Positions 8,233 to 16,547 of a DNA stretch of 64,000 nt are shown piece after piece. The first letter of the stretch is position 1. Every line of letters begins with the position of its first letter. The notes beneath the pieces are model-generated. The model worked only from the letters and a program-made list of their open reading frames with translations, was not told where the DNA came from and ran no database searches. The position numbers and the translations under genes were made by a program. Origin of the DNA: AWTP1-9 sp035703165 (lineage in GTDB: Bacteria > Bacteroidota > Bacteroidia > Chitinophagales > Chitinophagaceae); NCBI GenBank assembly GCA_035703165.1, contig DASSYR010000092.1, positions 44,608-108,607 on the forward strand, in the 5' to 3' direction.

Positions 8233-9240
8233 ATGAAGCCCATACAAGAAATATTTCAACAGTTAAAAGAGCCCCGGAAAGTAGTTATTACTACACATCA
8301 AAAGCCGGATGCCGATGCTATGGGTGCTTCCCTTGCATTAGCAAACTTTTTGAAACAATTCGGGCATGAGGTTACTGTCATTTCTCCAACCAATTGGGCG
8401 GCTTTTTTAGATTGGATGCCTGGTTGTAAAGAGGTGTTGGACTACGAAAAAACTACGGGCAAGAGTAACAAAATTTTAAAAGAAGCAGAATGGTTGTTTT
8501 GTGTAGATTTTAATACCATCTCTCGCACTAAAAAGATGACAGATGTTCTAAACTCTCTTGCCTGCGATAAAATTTTAATAGATCATCATATTGAACCTGA
8601 TGTTGCTGCTTTTACTTATGGATATAGTTTAACCACTAAATGTTCCTCTGCCGAGATGATTTATGATGTTATTGTGGAAAGCGGGCACGACGATAAGATT
8701 AATGAGGAAATTGCCCAATGCTTATATGCCGGCGCCATGGCAGATACCGGTTCCTTTCGCTTTGCATCAGCCAACGAAACAGTGCATTTGATGGTAGCCG
8801 ATTTGAAGAGGAGAGGACTTAACCATTCCAAAGTTCATGAAAACATCTACGATAATTTCCTGGAAAACAGGCTCCGATTTATAGGACACATGTTACTAAA
8901 TCGCATGGAAATTTACTACCAGTATAATACAGTATTAATAGCTATTTCGAAAAATGATTTACTCAGGTACGAAATAAAAACAGGCGATACGGAAGGACTT
9001 GTTAATTATCCTTTGTCTATGAAGGGGATTAAACTGGCGGCATTGGTAATTGACAGGGATGAAGAAAGAAAATGGAGTTTTCGTAGTAAGGGAGATTTTG
9101 ATTGTAATACCTTTGCTCGTAACTATTTTGAAGGCGGTGGACATTTTAATGCAGCCGGGGGAAGAAGCAGTGATAGTTTGGAACAAACGGTGCACAAGTT
9201 TAAGCAGGTTATGAAAGAAAATGAAAATCTTTTACAATAA
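8233..9240 (+). CDS. DHH family phosphoesterase (NrnA-like oligoribonuclease / pAp phosphatase)
   Basis: This 335-residue two-domain DHH/DHHA1 protein is of the NrnA type. Such enzymes degrade short RNA fragments to mononucleotides and dephosphorylate 3'-phosphoadenosine 5'-phosphate. The metal-binding motifs are present in order: DADAMG (residues 26-31), CVDFN, the DHH signature LIDHHIEPD, and the DHHA1 substrate motif GGGHFNAAGG near residues 305-315. Length and motif set are complete. The FKBP lipoprotein gene follows after 8 bases, so the two are probably co-transcribed. It has no signal peptide and is cytoplasmic. Confidence 0.9.
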   Translation: MKPIQEIFQQLKEPRKVVITTHQKPDADAMGASLALANFLKQFGHEVTVISPTNWAAFLDWMPGCKEVLDYEKTTGKSNKILKEAEWLFCVDFNTISRTKKMTDVLNSLACDKILIDHHIEPDVAAFTYGYSLTTKCSSAEMIYDVIVESGHDDKINEEIAQCLYAGAMADTGSFRFASANETVHLMVADLKRRGLNHSKVHENIYDNFLENRLRFIGHMLLNRMEIYYQYNTVLIAISKNDLLRYEIKTGDTEGLVNYPLSMKGIKLAALVIDRDEERKWSFRSKGDFDCNTFARNYFEGGGHFNAAGGRSSDSLEQTVHKFKQVMKENENLLQ

Positions 9241-9248
9241 AAAATAAT

Positions 9249-10175
9249 ATGAAAAAATCAATTTTGCTTTTCACGGTTGCTGCTTTAATAATTACAGGTT
9301 GTAATCTGTCCGGTTACAAACGAGCTAAAAGCGGCCTGTTTTATAAAATGATTCCGTCTGAAAAAGGAAAGCAGTTGCGACATGGTCAATTTGTTAAAAT
9401 GCAGGTAAACGGCTTTATACACGACTCTGCTTTTTTTGATACCAGAAGCGCAATGCCGTATTACAGCGTGGTGGATAGTGCTGGTCGTCCCTACGATTTC
9501 TCCGAAATTCTACATTTAATGAAAGAAGGGGATAGCGCTGTTACCATTCAACTGGTGGACAGCTTACTAAAAGTTCCCGGTATTCAATTGCCTCCGTATT
9601 TTAGGAAAGGTGATAAAATAAAAACCTGTTTAAAAATCGTAAAGGTTTTTGATAGTATAACTGTTGCTCAAAACGACTATAACGTTGAAGCTGCCATTTT
9701 TAAAGAAAAAGAGGATGTAAAAAATGCAGCGGCATTTGAGAAAGCCAAAAAAGAATTGGATGATTTTATTGCTAAAAATAAAATTAATGCTACCCAAACA
9801 GCTAATGGGGTGTTTGTAGAAGTAAAGCAAGCCGGTACAGGCGCCAGCGCTGATAGTGGTAAGATAGTAGGGGTGAAATATACAGGAACTTTATTAGACG
9901 GTACTGTATTTGACAGCAATACGGATGCAAACAGGAAAGATACCCTGAAGTTTGCTGTGAGTAGTGGTGCGATGATTCCCGGGTTTGATGAGGGGATAAA
10001 GGGACAAAAACTCGGTGCTAAATTAAAAATATATATACCCGCCCGTTATGGTTACGGCGCACAGGACAGAAATGTTATCAAGCCTTTTAGTAATTTAATT
10101 TTTGATTTAGAAGTAGTGGAGGTTAAAGATCCTGCTCCTAAACCCATTACTCCTCTTCCCAATTCTTCAAAATAA
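9249..10175 (+). CDS. FKBP-type peptidyl-prolyl isomerase lipoprotein
   Basis: This 308-residue lipoprotein starts with a lipoprotein signal peptide whose lipobox IITGC puts Cys18 at the mature N terminus, so it acts in the cell envelope. The C-terminal domain (about residues 200-295) is a clear FKBP fold with VKYTGTLLDGTVFDSN and IPGFDEGIKGQKLGAK. The N-terminal part (GQFVKMQVNGFIHDSAFFDT ...) looks like a second, diverged FKBP domain lacking several active-site residues. Such proteins speed proline isomerisation in exported proteins. It lies 8 bases after the DHH gene and is followed by a strong hairpin terminator. Confidence 0.9.
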   Translation: MKKSILLFTVAALIITGCNLSGYKRAKSGLFYKMIPSEKGKQLRHGQFVKMQVNGFIHDSAFFDTRSAMPYYSVVDSAGRPYDFSEILHLMKEGDSAVTIQLVDSLLKVPGIQLPPYFRKGDKIKTCLKIVKVFDSITVAQNDYNVEAAIFKEKEDVKNAAAFEKAKKELDDFIAKNKINATQTANGVFVEVKQAGTGASADSGKIVGVKYTGTLLDGTVFDSNTDANRKDTLKFAVSSGAMIPGFDEGIKGQKLGAKLKIYIPARYGYGAQDRNVIKPFSNLIFDLEVVEVKDPAPKPITPLPNSSK

Positions 10176-10190
10176 TTTTTTTTTTAAGAT

Positions 10191-10227
10191 AAATAGGCCG
10201 TTTCAAAATTTTTGAAACGGCCTATTT
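10191..10227. terminator. Strong bidirectional terminator
   Basis: Arms of 18 bases (10191-10208 and 10210-10227, core GGCCGTTTCAAA / TTTGAAACGGCC) between two convergent genes, with A- and T-tracts on the flanks. Confidence 0.85.
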
Positions 10228-10247
10228 TCATTCGCTTTATAACAATC

Positions 10248-10868
10248 TTATTGTTTATTCATCTCTAAATTTACAGTAATCTCTACATCTTTTCCTACAA
10301 CCAATCCTCCTGCTTCTGTTGCTCTGTTCCATTTTAAGTCATAATCAAAACGGTTAATCGTTGTTTTGGCTTTAAATCCAGCCTTTGTTCTGCCACCCAT
10401 AGAAACTTGTCCTCCATAAGTTACGTCAAAAGTAACAGGTAATGTTTTATCACGAATAGTAAGATTGCCGGCAAGCATATATTTATTACCACCAGCGGGC
10501 TTAAAAGAAGTGCTTGTAAATTTCATTTGAGGGAATTTTTCAGCATTAAAAAAGTCATCACTTCTTAAATGCTTGTCACGGTTTTCGTTTTCAGTATTAA
10601 TAGAGTTTACGTCAACTGTAAAATTAATTATTGCATCAGACAAATCTGTATTAGCAGCTTCAAGAGTACCGTCAAAAATCTTAAAATAGCCTTCCAACTC
10701 GGAGACTACTAAATGCGATATTGCGAACTTAACATTTGAATGCGCTTTATCAACCGTCCATTTACCAGCAGCAGGCGGTTGAACTTTGCTACTATCAGCT
10801 TGAGGAGTATTGAAAGCTGCAAGTAGTAATACAGAAAGTACAGGAATTACGAATAAAATCTTTTTCAT
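10248..10868 (-). CDS. YceI family protein
   Basis: From the ATG at 10868 the protein is 206 residues with a signal peptide (MKKILFVIPVLSVLLLAAF). It has the YceI lipocalin-like beta-barrel signatures WTVDKAHSNVKFAISHL, NRDKHLRSDDFFNAEKFPQMKF and LAGNLTIRDKTLPVTFDV. YceI proteins bind long isoprenoid-like molecules in the periplasm and are often stress- or starvation-linked; the ligand here is unknown. The frame continues upstream to 10946, but the predicted promoter box at 10888-10895 lies between the two starts and the signal peptide begins at 10868. Confidence 0.93.
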   Translation of the reverse strand: MKKILFVIPVLSVLLLAAFNTPQADSSKVQPPAAGKWTVDKAHSNVKFAISHLVVSELEGYFKIFDGTLEAANTDLSDAIINFTVDVNSINTENENRDKHLRSDDFFNAEKFPQMKFTSTSFKPAGGNKYMLAGNLTIRDKTLPVTFDVTYGGQVSMGGRTKAGFKAKTTINRFDYDLKWNRATEAGGLVVGKDVEITVNLEMNKQ

Positions 10869-10887
10869 TTTTTTAATGTTTAAACAA

Positions 10888-10895
10888 CAAATATA
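10888..10895 (-). promoter_or_regulatory. Predicted -7 box TATATTTG of the yceI-like gene
   Basis: Exact TAnnTTTG on the minus strand, 19 bases before the ATG at 10868. Confidence 0.5.
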
Positions 10896-11143
10896 TATGT
10901 TATCCTGTTTTCTCAAAAAATAATGGTGTAAAGCTTTTGTTAACAATGAATTATGGAAGAAAGTAAAAAGGATTCGAACATTTTATAAATTTTACGCAAA
11001 GCGTATCGAATCATAACTATTATTCACTAAAATAGCCATTAAACTTATCAAGAATAAATTTTCGCATTTCTTTATCACATGCTTTTTTGTTAGTAGATTA
11101 TTTTTATTGCTAATAATCTTTTAATGTTTAAAAAAACCACGCT

Positions 11144-12265
11144 ATGAAAACAAATTTATTTGCAGTTGTATTATTTTTTTTTACAGGGATGAAATTATCT
11201 CTGGGTCAGATTACGATTAATATGCCTTTGCCGAGTCAAAAAGCATTTATAAGTCAACGGATTGGTCTTACAGATATTAGTATGGAGTATCATCGTCCAT
11301 CTGTAAATGGACGCAAAATTTGGGGAGGACTCGTACCGTATGAATTTAACTCACCCGGGCCCACGGGTAGTGATGCACCCTGGCGTACGGGAGCTAACGA
11401 TAATCCAATTTTTTCCATTACTCATGATATCAAAATAGAAGGAAAGGATATTAAAGCGGGTAAATATGGATTTTTTGTTGCTGTAAATGAAAACAATACA
11501 GCTACTGTTGTTTTATCGAAAGACACTCGTTCTTGGGGAAGCTTTTTTTACGACCCGAAACAAGATGTGTTGCGGGTAAATGTAAATACCAAAACAATTC
11601 CTAATGTGGAATTGCTTACCTTTTCCTTTGACGAAGTAAAACCGGAATCGGCAATTTTAAGTTTGAAATGGGCTGACAAAGAAATACCGGTGAGAATAGA
11701 TGTTGATGTAGATAACATCGTAATTAACGATTTTAAAGAACAATTTAAAAATCCTGTTGCATTTTCATGGCATTCCCGTCAGTTGGCTGCTACATACCTG
11801 TTGGGTAGAAAATCAAACCTTAGCCAGGCATTAGAGTGGGCAAACCAATCTATTTATGGCTTACCAGGCGGATTTACAGGTGAGAAAAATTTTGTAACAC
11901 TTACTACAAAAGAAAGTATTCTTTTTCTAATGGATAGTATCCCACAATCAAAAGAAACTTTGGCAGAAGCGTTAAAGGTTACAAATGCCGGCAATACAGC
12001 ATTAGGAGCTGTAAATTTTTATGGCAGGAGCCTGATAACTGCTAAACGAAAAGAAGATGCACTAACTGTTTTTACTTTTATGTTAAAAGAATGGCCTAAT
12101 GTTCCTGCATCTAAAATAGGAATGGGAAGAGCCTTGTCTGCTAATGGCAATTATAAGGAAGCCCTTAAGTATATAACTGAAGCCCTGGCAACAGTTCCTC
12201 CGGCTCAAAAGAAAACCCTTGAAGGTTTTATTGAATTATTAAAGCAAGGAAAGGATATTAATTAA
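11144..12265 (+). CDS. DUF2911 domain protein with C-terminal TPR-like region
   Basis: This 373-residue exported protein has a signal peptide cleaved after about residue 21 (SLGQ). Residues 25-175 carry DUF2911 features: DISMEYHRPSVNGRKIWG, PWRTGANDNPIF, KAGKYGFFVA and SKDTRSWGSFFYD. The C-terminal third (EALKVTNAGNTALGAVNF ... GMGRALSANGNYKEALKYI) is helical and reads like one or two tetratricopeptide repeats. DUF2911 is common in Bacteroidota but its function is not established. It is a single gene with a clean hairpin terminator downstream; the 275 bases upstream are A/T-rich intergenic DNA shared with the yceI-like gene. Confidence 0.88.
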   Translation: MKTNLFAVVLFFFTGMKLSLGQITINMPLPSQKAFISQRIGLTDISMEYHRPSVNGRKIWGGLVPYEFNSPGPTGSDAPWRTGANDNPIFSITHDIKIEGKDIKAGKYGFFVAVNENNTATVVLSKDTRSWGSFFYDPKQDVLRVNVNTKTIPNVELLTFSFDEVKPESAILSLKWADKEIPVRIDVDVDNIVINDFKEQFKNPVAFSWHSRQLAATYLLGRKSNLSQALEWANQSIYGLPGGFTGEKNFVTLTTKESILFLMDSIPQSKETLAEALKVTNAGNTALGAVNFYGRSLITAKRKEDALTVFTFMLKEWPNVPASKIGMGRALSANGNYKEALKYITEALATVPPAQKKTLEGFIELLKQGKDIN

Positions 12266-12297
12266 ATTAAGGCGGTAAAGTATAAAATATCTTTTAT

Positions 12298-12332
12298 AAA
12301 GAGAGCAGTGGCTACTAACTGCTCTCTTTTTT
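12298..12332 (+). terminator. Rho-independent terminator after the DUF2911 gene
   Basis: A 12-base stem (AAAGAGAGCAGT at 12298-12309 with its complement at 12318-12329) followed by a T run. Confidence 0.85.
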
Positions 12333-12377
12333 GTAATAATGTAGTAACTGCTTTATAACAAAGTATGTTTATAAGAA

Positions 12378-12755
12378 TTAAACTTCATCTTCAGCAAAAG
12401 TCAATAAATATTCATTATTATCCTCAATAGAAAATTCGGTAGCTCCATAAAAAGTTTTTTCAGGCTTTTTTACAATTTTTACTTTATCCTTAATCTCATC
12501 ATAAAACTTTCTTATTTCTTTTGTCTGGATATACAACAATAATGATCCTCCTTTTTGCCTTGAAATCATCGGTAATTCATTTCCCAGGCTTTCAAACGTT
12601 TGAAACATAAAAGTTACTTTGCCACAGGCCATCATTGTCCAAATAAAGTCACTCTGCTCAGGAAATGTAGCCACAATTTGGAATCCTAATTGCTTATAAA
12701 AATCAATTGTTTGGCGGATATTGTTTACAAAGATGTTTGGTGATATTGATTCCAT
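12378..12755 (-). CDS. VOC superfamily (glyoxalase/bleomycin-resistance-like) protein
   Basis: This 125-residue single-domain protein of the vicinal-oxygen-chelate fold has the usual start ISPNIFVNNIRQTIDFYKQLGFQIVA. It has the paired beta-alpha-beta-beta-beta layout and the C-terminal FSIEDNNEYLLTFAE segment, where VOC proteins place a metal-binding Glu. The family includes dioxygenases, isomerases and antibiotic-binding proteins; the role here cannot be deduced. It is a single gene with no obvious partner. Confidence 0.8.
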   Translation of the reverse strand: MESISPNIFVNNIRQTIDFYKQLGFQIVATFPEQSDFIWTMMACGKVTFMFQTFESLGNELPMISRQKGGSLLLYIQTKEIRKFYDEIKDKVKIVKKPEKTFYGATEFSIEDNNEYLLTFAEDEV

Positions 12756-12870
12756 TTTTTTGTGTTTTGGTTATGGTTTGTTGTAATAAGGTTTATTTTC
12801 TTACCCAGTCGGACAGGCCACTAAGTAAATATAGGGATACAACTTTCTGCTTTAGCAAGGATTTTATCGT

Positions 12871-13809
12871 TCAGGATAATATTTTTTGTACACGCCCAAT
12901 CAGGGTTCCGTTTTGGTAAACCTGCATCGTGTAATTGCCTCTTGTCGGGTTTTCTATATTAAGCGAAAAACTTACTTTTTTGATTTCTCCTTTCAGATAT
13001 TCAAAGCCTGTTTTATAGGAATATATTTTCCTCCCTTCCTTGGTTTCAAAAGTACCGGTTTCCCATTCGGAATTTTTTATAACTTGTCCATCCGGCCCTA
13101 TAAGCACAACCGCTATTTCAACCTGTTTATAACTGCTATTATTTTTAAGGGTAAATGAACCGGCAAATTTGTCGGTTAAATCAGCAAGAGACGTTTCCAT
13201 TTCTTTTTCCTCATCTGTCATCAAAGCGCTTAAATGCATATTTGATAAAGTGAAGTTTCCAAGTAACGGAGCCGTTGAAGAAACGGATTGAGCTATAGAT
13301 ATCGATGGATTTGAATTTTGTTGAAAAGGTTTTGTGTCTTCTCTTAATGTTGCGAGCATCGTATTTAGCCGCTGGTTTTCTTCCTCCATATCTTTGTTCT
13401 TACTTTTTAAAACATTCACCATTGCCTGAAGACTGTTTATTTTTTGTTCAATTAATTGAAGATTAACTGCAGATGCCGGTTTTTTTAAAATAGCTGAAAT
13501 TTCGTTTTTCAACTTGTAAAAGTCCGACAGTTTTGTGTCAATTCCGGTCGCGAGGGAATCAGTACTCACCAAGGCATTGGTCAACTGATTATCAAGCTGG
13601 CTGAGGGTAATATTATAAATTTTTTGCAAAGAATCTTTCAGTGCACTAACAAATGTAATAGAATCTTTTTTGGGTAATGTTAACGGTTGTACTGCTTTTT
13701 GTAATTGATTTAATTGAAGGCCCCATTTAAATAAAAGTAATAGTGACAACAGTAATAAAACAATTGGTACCAGGAGTAATAAAGTTGATTTCGTCTCTTT
13801 CATACTCAA
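12871..13809 (-). CDS. Membrane-anchored coiled-coil protein of unknown function
   Basis: This 312-residue protein is of no family I recognise. One strong N-terminal membrane segment (LLLLVPIVLLLLSLLLLF, residues 9-27) is followed by a long helical, coiled-coil-like stretch of about 130 residues (for example EQKINSLQAMVNVLKSKNKD). The C-terminal domain of roughly 90 residues is beta-rich (KFAGSFTLKNNSSYKQVEIAVVL). The topology suggests anchoring in the inner membrane with the coiled coil and beta domain outside. It starts 34 bases after the exported Ppx-like gene on the same strand, so the two are probably one operon and may work together. Confidence 0.75.
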   Translation of the reverse strand: MSMKETKSTLLLLVPIVLLLLSLLLLFKWGLQLNQLQKAVQPLTLPKKDSITFVSALKDSLQKIYNITLSQLDNQLTNALVSTDSLATGIDTKLSDFYKLKNEISAILKKPASAVNLQLIEQKINSLQAMVNVLKSKNKDMEEENQRLNTMLATLREDTKPFQQNSNPSISIAQSVSSTAPLLGNFTLSNMHLSALMTDEEKEMETSLADLTDKFAGSFTLKNNSSYKQVEIAVVLIGPDGQVIKNSEWETGTFETKEGRKIYSYKTGFEYLKGEIKKVSFSLNIENPTRGNYTMQVYQNGTLIGRVQKILS

Positions 13810-13843
13810 TTAACTAATCGTAATGGCATATTTGTCATTTTAT

Positions 13844-15001
13844 TTATTTTTTTACTACTGTTTCATCTACATAAGCAGATACCCATCCCACAGAGCCATT
13901 TTTAACCATATAAAACTGTTTTTTTTCATATATGCCTTCAAACTGCCGCATAATTTTTAATAATAAACCGGTACCTGCCAATAAAGCTCTCTGATCAAAA
14001 ACCTGGTTTACCCTTTTTACTTCCTTTGCCACTGCCTTTTTATCAATATCCTTACTGGTAATGGATTTTGTGATAGCTGTATCAGCAAGAGATGAATAAT
14101 TCCTCAAAATGCGCTCATAAAACTTTGCCACATCATTATAGGTTAAAGGAACTACGGCATTATCAATCATTTCCGGGGCAAGCATTGTAGCCACACTCCA
14201 GGCAATTCCTCCGCTAAAAGCAATGTTATCACTCATTGGATAGGCACCGCTTTCGTTTACTCTATAGATAATTTCTGAATTTTCTGCGCCGGTTAATACT
14301 CTTTGAAGGTGTTTATTATAATTAGTGAGACTTTTATCATCTTCCAATCTTTTTTCAGTTGCATTGGCTACACTCTTTGTACCCCACGATAATTGAAACA
14401 ACTTAAAGTCATCTGTATTTCCGTATGGAAAATACCCACCTTTTGTATTACCGCTTCCAATATCAATCAGAAAAGTATTATATCGCCTTGATTCCGGTAC
14501 TATTCCCAAATGTGACAATCGTGCTTCCTGCACAACGTCAACTACCTCCACTTTTCGATCTTTATCACCAATTTTCATTTTAAAAGAATCAATTAAGGCC
14601 TTCACCATTTCCATTTTATTTTCCTTAAGCGCCTGAATTTTTACACCGCTACTGATTACTGTAAAAATTTTTTCGACTGGTATTTTATAAATTAAAGTAG
14701 CTGTTCGATAAAGACCCATCAAGCCTTTTAGGGTAGCCGCTGATGATGAATCATTAAATGATATAAAATCTGTGTTAACCGTGGTATCTTTTAAGGAATT
14801 AAATGTGCCATTCTTTTGTGCATTTTTACCTATTTCCAAAATACTCATCTTAACTCCTTTGGAGCCCACTTCAATGCCGGCATAAACGGAGGAGTTCTTA
14901 AATTTTAGCTTGAAAGTATTTTGCCCTTTAAGTGAGGTAAAACAAAAAGAAAAAACATAAAAAAGTAAAGCGAAGTATTTACTAGTGCCTGCAACATTCA
15001 T
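13844..15001 (-). CDS. Exported Ppx/GppA-like (ASKHA-fold) protein
   Basis: This 385-residue protein has a signal peptide (KYFALLFYVFSFCFTSLKG) followed by an ASKHA-type fold like that of Ppx/GppA exopolyphosphatases. The phosphate-1-like motif is YAGIEVGSKGVKMSI (normally D-x-G-S-N; here E-V-G-S-K). The second phosphate motif is FLIDIGSGNTKGGYF, with GGIAWSVATMLAP later. Normal family members are cytoplasmic, so export is unusual, and the first acidic residue is Glu rather than Asp. The gene leads a likely two-gene operon with the coiled-coil protein. Phosphatase activity should not be assumed. Confidence 0.7.
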   Translation of the reverse strand: MNVAGTSKYFALLFYVFSFCFTSLKGQNTFKLKFKNSSVYAGIEVGSKGVKMSILEIGKNAQKNGTFNSLKDTTVNTDFISFNDSSSAATLKGLMGLYRTATLIYKIPVEKIFTVISSGVKIQALKENKMEMVKALIDSFKMKIGDKDRKVEVVDVVQEARLSHLGIVPESRRYNTFLIDIGSGNTKGGYFPYGNTDDFKLFQLSWGTKSVANATEKRLEDDKSLTNYNKHLQRVLTGAENSEIIYRVNESGAYPMSDNIAFSGGIAWSVATMLAPEMIDNAVVPLTYNDVAKFYERILRNYSSLADTAITKSITSKDIDKKAVAKEVKRVNQVFDQRALLAGTGLLLKIMRQFEGIYEKKQFYMVKNGSVGWVSAYVDETVVKK

Positions 15002-15023
15002 AAGGCTAACAGTTTATTTTTTT

Positions 15024-15031
15024 CAAAAATA
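15024..15031 (-). promoter_or_regulatory. Predicted -7 box TATTTTTG of the Ppx-like/coiled-coil operon
   Basis: Exact TAnnTTTG on the minus strand, 22 bases before the ATG at 15001. Confidence 0.5.
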
Positions 15032-15152
15032 CATAATAGACTGTATTATAATGTTTTATTTATAGTGTTGTGAAAAAAATGTGACAAACGTTTTTTGCAA
15101 TAAAATTTCAAAAAACGGCCAAAAGGAATTCGCTTAAAATTGGATAACCCTC

Positions 15153-16499
15153 TTAATACTTTGGATAAATTCCTGTATAGTTATGTGGTGAGATTGCCTT
15201 CAACTCTTTTTTTATTGCCACAGATACTTTTAGTCCATTAATAAATTTGTGGATTGTTTTTTTGTTGACAACATTTTTGCCTCTCGTTAAATTTTTTAAT
15301 GCTTCATAAGGCAAAGGGTAGTTTTCTCTTCTTAAAACAGTTTGAATTGCTTCAGCTATTACAGCCCAGTTGTTTTCAAGATCGGCTTTAATCTTGGATT
15401 CGTTCAACAACAATTTATTTATTCCTTTGATAAGCGATAGCAGTCCTAATGCGGAATGTGAAAATGGTACACCTATATTTCTCAACACCGTGGAATCGGT
15501 CAGGTCTCTCTGAAGGCGGGATATGGGAAGTTTGGCAGATAAATGTTCAAATAATGCATTTGCTAATCCAAAGTTGCCCTCTGCATTTTCAAAATCAATA
15601 GGATTTACTTTGTGTGGCATGGCGCTGCTACCTATTTCTCCTTTCTTTATCTTTTGTTTAAAATAATCCATTGATATATATGCCCACATATCACGGCAAA
15701 AATCAATAAGAATGGTATTAATACGTTTTATGCCATCAAACTGTGCGGCAAGATTATCATAATGCTCAATTTGTGTAGTAAAATGCTGGCGCTGTAATCC
15801 TAATTTCTTTTCTAAAAAATTGTTTGCAAACTTTATCCAGTTCTTTCCGGGATAGGCAACTGCATGTGCATTAAAATTTCCTGTGGCTCCGCCAAATTTT
15901 GCCGAAAAGGGGATTTGACTAAGAAGGTTTAACTGGTTTTCTGTTCTCTCCACAAAAACCATTATTTCTTTTCCCAATCGGGTGGGAGAAGCCGGTTGCC
16001 CGTGAGTGCGGGCCAATAATGCAATATCCTTCCATTCAACGGCCAGTTTTTTTAGTTGTAATAAAAAATTGGTTACTGAGGGGAAAAATTCATTTTCCAT
16101 TACTTCTTTCCATAGTAAGGGGATGGCCGTGTTATTAATATCCTGAGAAGTTAAGCCAAAATGCACCCATTCTTTTAAGTGAGAAAGTTGTAAAAAATCC
16201 AATTGCTTTTTCAGAAAATATTCAACTGCTTTTACATCGTGGTTGGTTACCGACTCCAGATTTTTTATTTCGATTGCTTTATCAATATCAAAGTTTTCAT
16301 ACGTACTGCGAAGTGCTTTTTTGTTAACTGCAGTAAGCGGAAACAATTTTTCCTCACTCAGGGCTATAAAGTATTCAATTTCTACATAAACACGAAAACG
16401 CATTAGAGCATATTCTGAAAAATAATTGGCTAAATAGTTTAATTGATTGCGATACCGGCCATCAAGAGGGGAAATAGCAGTAAGATTTTGAAGTTCCAT
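15153..16499 (-). CDS. purB: Adenylosuccinate lyase
   Basis: From the ATG at 16499 the protein is 448 residues, starting MELQNLTAISPLDGRYRNQL as in the bacterial PurB subfamily. It catalyses two fumarate-releasing steps in purine synthesis: SAICAR to AICAR, and adenylosuccinate to AMP. The fumarase/aspartase superfamily signature is GSSAMPHKVNPIDFENAEGN. The catalytic-histidine regions appear as RTHGQPASPT and HFGLTSQDINNTA. The start at 16523 is less likely because the predicted transcript begins about there and the family sequence begins at 16499. The promoter is face to face with that of mqnA. Confidence 0.96.
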   Translation of the reverse strand: MELQNLTAISPLDGRYRNQLNYLANYFSEYALMRFRVYVEIEYFIALSEEKLFPLTAVNKKALRSTYENFDIDKAIEIKNLESVTNHDVKAVEYFLKKQLDFLQLSHLKEWVHFGLTSQDINNTAIPLLWKEVMENEFFPSVTNFLLQLKKLAVEWKDIALLARTHGQPASPTRLGKEIMVFVERTENQLNLLSQIPFSAKFGGATGNFNAHAVAYPGKNWIKFANNFLEKKLGLQRQHFTTQIEHYDNLAAQFDGIKRINTILIDFCRDMWAYISMDYFKQKIKKGEIGSSAMPHKVNPIDFENAEGNFGLANALFEHLSAKLPISRLQRDLTDSTVLRNIGVPFSHSALGLLSLIKGINKLLLNESKIKADLENNWAVIAEAIQTVLRRENYPLPYEALKNLTRGKNVVNKKTIHKFINGLKVSVAIKKELKAISPHNYTGIYPKY

Positions 16500-16518
16500 T
16501 TGTTTAAGTTGAGTGCAG

Positions 16519-16526
16519 TACATTTG
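16519..16526 (+). promoter_or_regulatory. Predicted -7 box TACATTTG of mqnA
   Basis: Exact TAnnTTTG, 21 bases before the TTG codon at 16548. An upstream start at 16443 would lie before this promoter. Confidence 0.5.
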
Positions 16527-16531
16527 CGCTG

Positions 16532-16539
16532 CAAAACTA
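16532..16539 (-). promoter_or_regulatory. Predicted -7 box TAGTTTTG of purB
   Basis: Exact TAnnTTTG on the minus strand, 32 bases before the purB ATG at 16499. It lies only 5 bases beyond the oppositely directed mqnA box, so the two transcripts would overlap at their 5' ends. Confidence 0.5.
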
Positions 16540-16547
16540 AATTAAAA

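Noticed and set aside
12707..12919. 70-codon + strand frame over the VOC gene start and the coiled-coil gene end
   Set aside because: It overlaps two better-supported minus-strand genes and shows no protein features.
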